Assembly: GCA_024233785.1 (NCBI GenBank)
Contig: JACKPD010000013.1
Coordinates: forward strand, 1 to 64,000
Source of the DNA: Spirochaetales bacterium
GTDB taxonomy: Bacteria; Spirochaetota; Spirochaetia; CADAEX01
DNA length: 64,000 nucleotides
Direction: 5' to 3'
A program made the translations under genes and the position numbers. Shown piece by piece: positions 1 through 6,906 of the stretch. Position 1 is the first letter of the stretch; each line of letters opens with the position of its first letter. The notes under the pieces are model-generated. The model was not told where the DNA came from and made no database searches. It saw only the letters and a program-made list of their open reading frames with translations.

Positions 1-933
1 CCAAGCGAGAAGTGGAGCCGGCTCGGAACCGGGATCTCCGTCTCCATCGCTGTCTACATCCAGATTTCCTGTCCAGCTGCCGCCTGACATAAGACTCCAT
101 AAACCTACTCCATTTGTCTCTTGGTATGTGTCGTAAAGATCCTTAAGTCCAAGAACATGGCCGAACTCATGGCAGAATACGCCTATGGTTGAGTCCCCGG
201 GATTATCAGTGTATTCAGGTTGTATTGTGTAGTTATCAATTTTAACACTATCATGTGTAATAATGCCTACTCCGGCGTCAGAAAGTGTCCAGTTGTGAGA
301 CCAGATAGTATTTTCATCTGCTCCTGATTCTTCTCCCCTGCCTGCGTGAATTATTATAACGGTATCTACATATCCATTACCGTCGTTATCGTATTGAGAA
401 AAATCTACACCAGCAACATCTGCTTCGTTAACTGCTTCGGCGACAAGCGTTGCAGGATATGCATCATAACCGTTTGAAAGATTCTGTCCGTAGTATTCGA
501 TACTGTTTGCTGCTGGATAAGGTCCGTATACATCAAAAGTAAGAGTCAGATTTCCGTTCGACATATCGCTGTAATACTGCGTCATTGTAAGCCCTGCATT
601 ATCCTCAAGAAGATTTTTATAAAAAACGGAATCAGAACCACTGTCCATCGAAAAAGGAAGCCCTGTTGTGCTGCTGCTGAATTGAACAAGTAGCACAAGG
701 ACTCTCATGCTTCCTGACGCGATAAGGGGGGATGCCTTCATCACTGCTGAACTTCTCATCAGCGACTGGTAAAGAGGCGTATCTCCTTCTGCCGGGGCGG
801 GCGGCCGTTCACGTCCTGAAGGGTTCAAGTTTCCCGGGTGGGGCGGCATCGCAGCTGCCTGTAAAGCTGTAAATATAAAAAGCGCAATCACAAATGCTGT
901 AAACAGCGTGTATTTTCTTAAATCACTGAACAT
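1..933 (-). CDS. M6-family secreted metalloprotease (immune inhibitor A-like), 3' part cut by window edge
   Basis: The frame is open for 311 codons from an ATG at 933 to the window edge, so the C-terminus is missing. The N-terminus has a hydrophobic signal peptide (about residues 8-26). The zinc site HEFGH lies at about residues 255-259 and is followed by LGLKDLYD and then GLWSLMSGGSW, the metzincin-like arrangement of M6 peptidases. An acidic DNDGNGYVD loop and a DVDSDGDGDP stretch look like calcium-binding loops. Known M6 enzymes are exported, zinc-dependent endopeptidases that degrade host or environmental protein. The gene follows the DUF6174-like gene by 13 bp on the same strand, so the two are probably cotranscribed. 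Family assignment is firm; substrate is unknown. Confidence 0.88.
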   Translation of the reverse strand, partial: MFSDLRKYTLFTAFVIALFIFTALQAAAMPPHPGNLNPSGRERPPAPAEGDTPLYQSLMRSSAVMKASPLIASGSMRVLVLLVQFSSSTTGLPFSMDSGSDSVFYKNLLEDNAGLTMTQYYSDMSNGNLTLTFDVYGPYPAANSIEYYGQNLSNGYDAYPATLVAEAVNEADVAGVDFSQYDNDGNGYVDTVIIIHAGRGEESGADENTIWSHNWTLSDAGVGIITHDSVKIDNYTIQPEYTDNPGDSTIGVFCHEFGHVLGLKDLYDTYQETNGVGLWSLMSGGSWTGNLDVDSDGDGDPGSEPAPLLAW

Positions 934-946
934 GATCCTCTAATCC

Positions 947-1462
947 TTACTCTGCAATTTCGAGAGATGTAACCTCAATTCTGTATCCTGCGTCAAAGGG
1001 GGCTCTCCCCTGCGATGCCGCCTCACCCGAAGGCACTCTTGAAAGACTTTTTATGTAGCCCAGTTTTTCATCATAAACTGCCTTTAATACCATGGGAGAG
1101 GGCTTATCCGATTCAAGACTTCCAGTCATCTTTTCAAACATATTTTTAACGGTAAGAGACTGAATAAAACTCTCTGAAAGAGAGGCTGTATCCGTATTAC
1201 CGGTTTTCCAGTCAGTTACAGTATTATCAGCAACTGTAATTTTTATTTCTTCAGGCGGAAACGTACCGCGCATATAGATAATATCAGCCTTATACGATGT
1301 AATCTTCTGCCTGTCCCACTTTTTTTCCGACTTTTCGAGCATTTTCAGCTCACTTTTTTTTACTGCCGTTGTGTCTTCCCTCTTTTCAGACCTCCCTGAA
1401 GCTAAAATGGGTGAGAATGCAAGAACAGCAAAGATTATCAATAAAAATGCTTTATTGGACAA
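947..1462 (-). CDS. Small secreted protein, DUF6174-like
   Basis: A 171-residue product with an N-terminal signal peptide (hydrophobic residues about 5-22, ending near LASG, no lipobox cysteine). The body has the pattern KKWDRQKITSYKADI, then ITVADNTVTDWK, and later VLKAVYDEKLGYIKSL. This resembles DUF6174 proteins, which share a W...I.SY start, an I.V.dg.V segment and a v.YD...GYp.si segment. No catalytic residues are evident. It lies immediately upstream of the M6 protease gene (13-bp gap) and probably forms a two-gene operon with it; a role as export partner or inhibitor is only a guess. It is divergent from the LysR gene. The DUF assignment rests on motif recall. Confidence 0.7.
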   Translation of the reverse strand: MSNKAFLLIIFAVLAFSPILASGRSEKREDTTAVKKSELKMLEKSEKKWDRQKITSYKADIIYMRGTFPPEEIKITVADNTVTDWKTGNTDTASLSESFIQSLTVKNMFEKMTGSLESDKPSPMVLKAVYDEKLGYIKSLSRVPSGEAASQGRAPFDAGYRIEVTSLEIAE

Positions 1463-1597
1463 TTAATATTCTCCCGATAGTATACCTTTATTATAAGGCA
1501 ATAATATTATTTATGGTTAAAAGTTACAAATAAAGTGTATATACATCAAGGATTTAAAGCTTTAAAATAGAAGTGTAAGCAGATAAGGGAAATAACA

Positions 1598-2497
1598 ATG
1601 GATGTTATAAAACTAAAATCATTTATAGCTGTCGCTAAACTCAGGAATTTCAGAAAAGCATCTGAAGAGCTGTTTTTCTCCCAGCCTGCAATAAGCGCCC
1701 AGATAAAAGAACTTGAAAACTATTACAACGTGATTTTATTTGAACGGACAGGAAAAAAGGTTGAACTTACCGAGGCAGGAGAACTTCTGCTTCCCTACGC
1801 TGTTGACCTTGTGGGTAAATTTGAGGAGTCGAGGTACAGTGTCCAGAATGCTGCAAGCGCGGACAGGGGACGGATCAAGATCGGCACAAGCATTCTTCCC
1901 GGGCTTTATTATCTGCCTGACCTTATCGCGGAATTCAAGGAAAAGAATCCAGATATTGTTTTTGATATATCGCTATTATATTCTGCAGAGATTGAAAAAC
2001 TTGTCTATGACATGAATATTCACCTGGGTGTTATCGGTACTCCGGAAGATTTCACATTTCAGGAGCACCTGTCCTATGAAAGTGTTTTCAGGGACCGTCT
2101 TGTAGGCTGTGTATATTCCGGGCACCCTTTTTTTGAACGGGAATTTGTTTCTCTCCCGGAATTTGCCGATGAAGAACTTATTCTTCCCACAAAAAACACC
2201 TTTACCCGGAAAATAGTTGAAAAAAGCATGAAAGAGAAAGGTATCCCTTTCAAGATAACTTATGAAATAGCGAATAACGAAATGATAAAGCGGATGGTTG
2301 AAAAAAAACTGGGAGTAACTATTATGTGCTCTTCAATGATACAGGATGATCACCCTGTCCTCAAGCCTGTGATTATAGATGACCTTCACTCGTACAGGCA
2401 TATAAACATTGTTTTCCGGAAAGACAGGAAACTGTCCCCGCCTCTCCGGAATTTTATAGAATTCTTAACTTCGCATCCCAAGAAAAATGTTATTTAG
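1598..2497 (+). CDS. LysR-family transcriptional regulator
   Basis: A 299-residue LysR-type regulator. The N-terminal winged helix-turn-helix covers about residues 1-60 (FIAVAKLRNFRKASEELF, then QPAISAQIKELE), and the periplasmic-binding-protein-like effector domain starts near residue 90 (IKIGTS). The start has an AAGGGA ribosome site 9 bp upstream. It is divergent from the DUF6174-like/M6 protease pair across 135 bp that contain a perfect 12-bp palindrome (1500-1511), a possible operator. The last 116 bp of the gene, including the stop, are repeated exactly 801 bp downstream. Ligand and regulon cannot be told from sequence. Confidence 0.9.
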   Translation: MDVIKLKSFIAVAKLRNFRKASEELFFSQPAISAQIKELENYYNVILFERTGKKVELTEAGELLLPYAVDLVGKFEESRYSVQNAASADRGRIKIGTSILPGLYYLPDLIAEFKEKNPDIVFDISLLYSAEIEKLVYDMNIHLGVIGTPEDFTFQEHLSYESVFRDRLVGCVYSGHPFFEREFVSLPEFADEELILPTKNTFTRKIVEKSMKEKGIPFKITYEIANNEMIKRMVEKKLGVTIMCSSMIQDDHPVLKPVIIDDLHSYRHINIVFRKDRKLSPPLRNFIEFLTSHPKKNVI

Positions 2498-2499
2498 AA
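2384..2499 (+). repeat. Direct repeat copy 1: 3' end of lysR
   Basis: 116 bp identical, base for base, to 3185-3300. This copy forms the last 38 codons and stop of the LysR gene. Identity ends abruptly on both sides (c/a before, t/a after). The unit plus insert is 801 bp long. Confidence 0.97.
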
Positions 2500-2564
2500 T
2501 TTTTAAAAAAATTAGCACGACAGAATAAAATTATAAATCAACTTCATTCAATGATTCATAGCAA

Positions 2565-2816
2565 TTACGCGGTTCTGTCTCCAATTCCCAGTAAAAGACC
2601 TGAGACACTGATATCTTCGTCAAGTTTATCCCAGTGAATACCTGTTCCGCCGCCGCTTATGATAAAATCATTTCTTTGATCAACAGAAGCTTTTAACAGT
2701 CTGGGGAAATATGATAATGGCACAGACAGCTGTCTCCCGTCAGCAAGCAGTACCCAAAGGTTATCTTCGTCTGTCCAGACTTTGGATGCAAATACTTCTT
2801 TAGTTAAAGTATTCAT
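2565..2816 (-). CDS. DUF2442 domain protein
   Basis: An 83-residue protein with the DUF2442 signature: a W.D..LWVLLADGR..SVPL segment, YFPRLL, and the C-terminal GIHWDKLDEDISVSGLL. DUF2442 proteins are commonly encoded next to DUF4160 genes in small mobile toxin-antitoxin-like modules, and that arrangement is seen here: the start overlaps the 3' end of the DUF4160 remnant by 17 bp. The ribosome site AAGGAGGAAG is inside the upstream gene. The pair sits between two copies of the lysR 3' end, so it is probably a recent arrival. Function unproven; antitoxin-like or DNA-binding roles have been proposed for the family. Confidence 0.85.
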   Translation of the reverse strand: MNTLTKEVFASKVWTDEDNLWVLLADGRQLSVPLSYFPRLLKASVDQRNDFIISGGGTGIHWDKLDEDISVSGLLLGIGDRTA

Positions 2817-3042
2817 GCCACTTCCTCCTTATTAACTCCTGATTATCTTCTATCATTTTTTCTATAGTATTAAGTTCTTTTGAAGTCATGCCATAATTTG
2901 AAGCAATACTTACTTCAGGATCTAACCAATATTTTGCAACTTTTATATGCTTTCTGACATGAATATGACATTTCTCCAGAGGCTCACCCTCATTTGAGTA
3001 AAAAAAGAATTTTTAACCGTCTATTTCAAGTATCTTCGGCAT
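2800..3042 (-). pseudogene. DUF4160 gene broken by an in-frame stop at codon 10
   Basis: Read on the minus strand from the ATG at 3042, the frame gives MPKILEIDG, then TAA (3013-3015), then KFFFYSNEGEPLEKCHIHV and on to RRKWHEYFN and a stop at 2800-2802. The continuous product would be 80 residues, a normal DUF4160 length, and the family consensus at the stop position is an aromatic residue (GYKFFF), so one base change from TAT or TAC explains it. There is no good internal start after the stop. It overlaps the DUF2442 gene by 17 bp in the usual order. Either a decayed toxin-like partner or a sequence error. Confidence 0.8.
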
Positions 3043-3184
3043 TCATGTTCCTTAAATAATTATACTATTAATAGATTTTTGTTGCATCACTTTTATTCTG
3101 ATGATCCTGCTGTATGAAACAGTATTTACAGTTTTTCTCTGGCAGTAAAATGAAACTTTTATTGACAGGAATTTTTTAAATAAA

Positions 3185-3300
3185 CTTCACTCGTACAGGC
3201 ATATAAACATTGTTTTCCGGAAAGACAGGAAACTGTCCCCGCCTCTCCGGAATTTTATAGAATTCTTAACTTCGCATCCCAAGAAAAATGTTATTTAGAA
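3185..3300 (+). repeat. Direct repeat copy 2: lysR 3' end, abutting the DHH gene
   Basis: Exact second copy of 2384-2499. Its right end contains the last codons and stop (3291-3293) of the convergent DHH phosphoesterase gene, so the ancestral order was lysR directly facing the DHH gene with the stops a few bases apart, and the 801 bp in between were added later. Confidence 0.97.
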
Positions 3301-4379
3301 ATATTTGCAAAGTATTCCTGTATTACCGGCTGAAGCTTTTTCCTGGACCAGCCTATATTTCCCTGAAGATAAAATCCGGCTCTCCTGTCTACAGGCACTT
3401 TGATTTTAGGCGGAGCCAGTTCCCCTCCATTATCCTGAAGGTATGCGTATACGCTTTCAAGCAGTACAGCGTCTTTTGAAAACAGAATCAGTTCTCTTGT
3501 AAATTCTGGTTCTGTGTAGGCTATCATGATAAAGAGTATGTCAAGAGAGTTTTTTGTATAATATTTATCTGCTGCCTCAAGCAGCTGTGGGTCTTTCTTC
3601 AGCCAGTTCTCCATTGAAATGAGGGCAGAGCTAAACCCTGTTTTTTTAGTGCCCATTACCCATTCCTTGTAGTCTTTTCTTAAAATATCATAGCTTGAAA
3701 GAGGGGCGGTATTGAACTTTTCAAACTGAAGCCTGTCGAAAACCTTGTTCCTGTCAATCTTGAATGCTGTAGTGATGTAGTCAATAACTTTTATGTCCTT
3801 CTCTGTTGTTCTTCCCGCTTCTTTTGAAAAGTTTACTGTATCAAGCAGTATCGGTCCCGCAAGCAGCAGCGCCTCTTCCCTGTTTTCAAGTGCCCCTACC
3901 CTGTCCCTGATTTTTTCCGCAACAAGAGTAGCGCAGGAACCCACCGGTTCAATAGTTTTGTTTTTAACAGGATATGCGTTTTCATCCTTGTGATGGTCAA
4001 GGATCTCCTCGATACATCCTGAAAGATATTCCTGCCCGCCGGAAAGCTTATTGTGATCAATCAATGTAATTTTAAGTCTTCCTGATTTGAAAATTTCTTC
4101 GATATTGATTTCATCTATGAAGAGCAGATTGGATACTTCAATTTTTGCTTCGGTAAAAAGATATACAGCTTCAGTCCTTAGTTTGAAATCTGCCGCCGGT
4201 ATGTTTATCAGCGGAATAAAAAGTTCATCATCGTTATTAGCTGTTTTCCCCAGAAAGTTTGCATACACTATTGACGATGCCATGGAGTCAAGGTCTGAGG
4301 CTTCGTTCCCCATTACGACATGAATGATCTTTTTATTGTTAAGATTAAATTTAGAATTAAAAAGAAAACTGTTTAACAT
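3291..4379 (-). CDS. DHH-family phosphoesterase, PPX1/Prune-type exopolyphosphatase or Mn-dependent pyrophosphatase
   Basis: The start chosen is the ATG at 4379 (362 residues) because GGAGG lies 6 bp upstream; a longer frame has no such site. The DHH domain shows HVVMGNEASDLDSMAS near the N-terminus, LIDHNKL at about residue 100, and the diagnostic EILDHHKDE. A GSCATLVAEK motif and a C-terminal DHHA2-like domain with the RRAGFYLQGNIG segment follow. This pattern matches yeast Ppx1, Prune and family II pyrophosphatases, cytoplasmic metal-dependent enzymes that hydrolyse polyphosphate or pyrophosphate. GNEASDLDS favours the exopolyphosphatase branch. It is divergent from the tct operon. Confidence 0.85.
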   Translation of the reverse strand: MLNSFLFNSKFNLNNKKIIHVVMGNEASDLDSMASSIVYANFLGKTANNDDELFIPLINIPAADFKLRTEAVYLFTEAKIEVSNLLFIDEINIEEIFKSGRLKITLIDHNKLSGGQEYLSGCIEEILDHHKDENAYPVKNKTIEPVGSCATLVAEKIRDRVGALENREEALLLAGPILLDTVNFSKEAGRTTEKDIKVIDYITTAFKIDRNKVFDRLQFEKFNTAPLSSYDILRKDYKEWVMGTKKTGFSSALISMENWLKKDPQLLEAADKYYTKNSLDILFIMIAYTEPEFTRELILFSKDAVLLESVYAYLQDNGGELAPPKIKVPVDRRAGFYLQGNIGWSRKKLQPVIQEYFANISK

Positions 4380-4453
4380 AATATTCCTCCATAATAACCT
4401 CTCTTCAGAATAGAACATTGTCAGTATTCGTCAATAAGATATTGATAATCTTG

Positions 4454-4482
4454 TGATAGAAGTTTTCTATCAGGCTGATAGA
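4454..4482. promoter_or_regulatory. Palindrome plus half-site between divergent genes (possible operator)
   Basis: TGATAGAA-GTT-TTCTATCA (4454-4472) is a perfect 8-bp inverted repeat with a 3-bp spacer, followed by another TGATAGA at 4476-4482. It sits in the divergent region, 10-40 bp upstream of the likely -35 box of the tct operon. No regulator is identified. Confidence 0.4.
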
Positions 4483-4491
4483 TTTTTTTCA

Positions 4492-4522
4492 TTGGAAAAA
4501 TTACGCGCCGGGCAGGTATAAT
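4492..4522 (+). promoter_or_regulatory. Likely sigma-70-type promoter of the tct operon
   Basis: TTGGAA (4492-4497) and TATAAT (4517-4522) with a 19-bp spacer; the -10 is perfect and the spacer slightly long. The first gene starts 28 bp downstream of the -10. Confidence 0.45.
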
Positions 4523-4550
4523 GTCGTAGAATTGATGGAGGAGATCAGAA

Positions 4551-5192
4551 ATGCCAGACGTGTTTGAGAAAAACAAGGCAACTTCGGCGGAAGAAGCTGC
4601 GAAAATAGTTCCAAGGGCTGAGTTCAGGGTATTCGGCCAGGGTATAATTGATATTGTAAAAAGTAAAATGTGGAATGGAAAGACAATTCTTTTTCAGGCG
4701 AGAAAAATGCCGCTTGAGACATATTTTCTTTCAGGACTTACCAATGAGGCAAATGTCAAGGTAAGGGACGGCCTTCTTGATATAAAGGTAAAAGTAGGTG
4801 AGACCCCGGAGGGATATGAGATTTTTCAGCCAAGCGGAAAATTCCAGTTCCCGGTAAAAAAAGCTGATCTTGCGACTATTGTTTCCCATCTTAAAGTTGA
4901 TATGAAACTGGACAAAGAGACCTATACAATTGATGAATTTATTGAAATGGCGAGGAAGCATCCCGATCTTGCTCCTGTCAATGTTGAGAAAATGCGCTAC
5001 GGATTTACAGTTGACGGAATAATCTGCGAATATGCCCAGGTCTGGTTTAACGGCGCACTGATAGAAACAGCATGCGCGGAAAGCGAGAATTACGCCGGCA
5101 TGAAAGTTGTGGTAGAAGGGCTGGGCATTTCTGAAATGCCTAATACCAGTTATTTAAAAGCCGCGAAGCGTGTTATTGGAATGGCAAAATAG
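4551..5192 (+). CDS. Uncharacterised protein at the head of the tct operon
   Basis: A 213-residue soluble protein without signal peptide or membrane segment; GGAGGAG ribosome site 9 bp before the ATG. I do not recognise it with certainty. The fold order vaguely recalls CYTH/triphosphate-tunnel proteins: a central VKVRDGLLDIKVKV strand pair, RYGFTVDGIICEYAQVWF, then LIETACAESE and a C-terminal helix ending SYLKAAKRVIGM. The N-terminal ExExK motif of that family is not evident, so this is only a hint. It ends 51 bp before tctC and is probably cotranscribed with the transporter, which suggests it may act on or bind the imported carboxylate or report its presence. Confidence 0.75.
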   Translation: MPDVFEKNKATSAEEAAKIVPRAEFRVFGQGIIDIVKSKMWNGKTILFQARKMPLETYFLSGLTNEANVKVRDGLLDIKVKVGETPEGYEIFQPSGKFQFPVKKADLATIVSHLKVDMKLDKETYTIDEFIEMARKHPDLAPVNVEKMRYGFTVDGIICEYAQVWFNGALIETACAESENYAGMKVVVEGLGISEMPNTSYLKAAKRVIGMAK

Positions 5193-5243
5193 TATTATAA
5201 TTAAGTAATACTGGAAATATAAAAAATTTTTTGGAGGAAAATA

Positions 5244-6230
5244 ATGAAAAAATTGTATATTGTACTGTTGATATTATTATTATCAGCAACAATGGTTTTC
5301 GCAGGCGGCGCAAAAGAAGCACCCGCTGCTAAAGCTGAACCGGCAAAAGCTGCGGCTCCTGCATTTCCTGAGAAACCGATAAAACTTGTTGTTTATCTTG
5401 CACCGGGCGGAGCAGGGGACATCCTTGCGAGAAAGTTCACAGATGTTGCTTCCAAATATTCAAAAGCTACTTTTGTAGTTGAGAACAAACCCGGAGCGGG
5501 CGGAATTGTAGCTCTCGAACATATCCGCGCCCAGGCTGCAGACGGCTATAACCTGATGTATGTAACAAAATCAATTGTCTCCAAAGTAGCTACAACGGAA
5601 ACAGATATTGACCTTAACAAGGAATATGAATGGATAGCCATGCTCCAGGTTGATCCTGAATGTGTTATTACAAATGTAAAAAACAAGGCACATACCTGGG
5701 AACAGATTTTTGAAGATTCTAAAGCCAAAAACGGAAACCAGCTCTGGCTCGGCCCGGCTGCAGGCGGGCTTGACCATGTAACTGCCCAGAAAATTTGGGC
5801 TTCCGCGGGAATGCAGGCTAAATGGGTTCCTTTTGACAGCGGCGCGAAAGCCATTGCGGCTCTTCTCGGACAGCAGGGTGTTGTATACGTAGGAAACCCG
5901 GCGGAAGTTAAGGGCAACCCTGATCTTAAGGTTGCGGCAATCTGCTATTCAGAAAGACTTCCTGAATTCAAGGATGTCCCGACATTCAAGGAACTTGGTG
6001 TAAACGGAGTTGAGAATGAGGTCATGTGGAGAGGTTTTGCAGTAAAGGCCGGAACACCTGCACCGGTTATTGCCTGGTATGAAGATCTGTTTGCCAAAGT
6101 TTCCAATGACGCTGACTGGAAGAAGACATATGAGTCAGACGGTATAGCTGTTGTAAACTGGAAAAAAGACAAGTTCAACAAGCTTGTTGCTGATGACCTT
6201 GCCGAGGCAAAGGCGGCAGCAAAAAAATAG
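5244..6230 (+). CDS. tctC: Tripartite tricarboxylate transporter solute-binding protein (TctC/Bug family)
   Basis: A 328-residue periplasmic binding protein. The signal peptide (residues 1-20) ends FAGGAKE, a leader style very common in spirochaete binding proteins; no lipobox cysteine is present. The mature part has the Bug-family start FPEKPIKLVV, then APGGAGDILARKF, VVENKPGAGGI and, later, ERLPEFKDVPTFKELG. Bug proteins capture carboxylates (citrate, other organic acids) for the TctAB permease. A hairpin directly downstream probably ends most transcripts here, so that binding protein is made in excess over the membrane subunits. Substrate cannot be deduced. Confidence 0.92.
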   Translation: MKKLYIVLLILLLSATMVFAGGAKEAPAAKAEPAKAAAPAFPEKPIKLVVYLAPGGAGDILARKFTDVASKYSKATFVVENKPGAGGIVALEHIRAQAADGYNLMYVTKSIVSKVATTETDIDLNKEYEWIAMLQVDPECVITNVKNKAHTWEQIFEDSKAKNGNQLWLGPAAGGLDHVTAQKIWASAGMQAKWVPFDSGAKAIAALLGQQGVVYVGNPAEVKGNPDLKVAAICYSERLPEFKDVPTFKELGVNGVENEVMWRGFAVKAGTPAPVIAWYEDLFAKVSNDADWKKTYESDGIAVVNWKKDKFNKLVADDLAEAKAAAKK

Positions 6231-6267
6231 TTTTTCAGGTAATGAAATAAAATTATTTATAAAAAAC

Positions 6268-6303
6268 AGAGGAAGGGGGTAATACGCCCTCTTCCTCTTT
6301 AAC
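6268..6303 (+). terminator. Intra-operon hairpin between tctC and tctB
   Basis: AGAGGAAGGGGG (6268-6279) pairs with CCCTCTTCCTCT (6287-6298) as a 12-bp stem with one G.T pair and a 7-base loop, followed by a short TTT run. It looks like a partial terminator or 3'-stabilising hairpin that lets binding-protein message exceed permease message. Confidence 0.65.
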
Positions 6304-6329
6304 ATTCCAATTCTTGCAGGCATAAAAAT

Positions 6330-6893
6330 ATGGATACAATAAAATATTTCGGAAAAGGGCCTGGACTATACATAATGGCATCAGTCCTTTTTTTCCTTTT
6401 TGCAGCGATTATTTTCGCAATTTACAAATCATCAAAAAAAGAATATTTCTGGAGACTTTCTATTCCTGTCTTTTTTATTATGACGGTACTCGGTTTTATG
6501 GTAATAGCCATGGGTCTTCCAGTGAAAGGTGATGAAGTCGGCCCCGCAATTGTTCCCGAACTGTGGATAACAGGTATAATATTGTTAAGCGTTTTAATAA
6601 TAATAAGAACACTGTTCGGTCTGGATGAAAAAGACCCCGGCTGGGGAAGGGTAGGAGTAGTCGGCGCTTTTCTCGCTTTTACAATACTATATCTCTATAT
6701 GATAATTTATATCGGTTATTATATTTCAACATTAATCTATCTTTCAGTCAGTATATATTCTCTTTCCTACCGTGATATAAAGGTTATCGCGGGGCTTTCA
6801 TTAGGATGGATTCTGGTTTCATATGTGGCTTTTTACAGAATCCTTTATGTTCCCCTTCCGAAAGGAATACTGATAGAACGGATATTCGGATAA
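6330..6893 (+). CDS. tctB: Tripartite tricarboxylate transporter small membrane subunit (TctB)
   Basis: A 187-residue protein with four or five predicted membrane segments (about residues 13-33, 45-65, 82-98, 110-130, 148-168). Size, topology and its place between tctC and tctA fit TctB, the small integral subunit that pairs with TctA in this secondary, ion-driven transporter. The TctB sequence is poorly conserved, so the call depends mainly on context. The start lacks a strong purine ribosome site (TTGCAGGCATAAAA before the ATG), which may add to the low expression relative to tctC. The gene ends 13 bp before tctA. Confidence 0.85.
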   Translation: MDTIKYFGKGPGLYIMASVLFFLFAAIIFAIYKSSKKEYFWRLSIPVFFIMTVLGFMVIAMGLPVKGDEVGPAIVPELWITGIILLSVLIIIRTLFGLDEKDPGWGRVGVVGAFLAFTILYLYMIIYIGYYISTLIYLSVSIYSLSYRDIKVIAGLSLGWILVSYVAFYRILYVPLPKGILIERIFG

Positions 6894-6906
6894 GGAGTAC
6901 ATTTTT

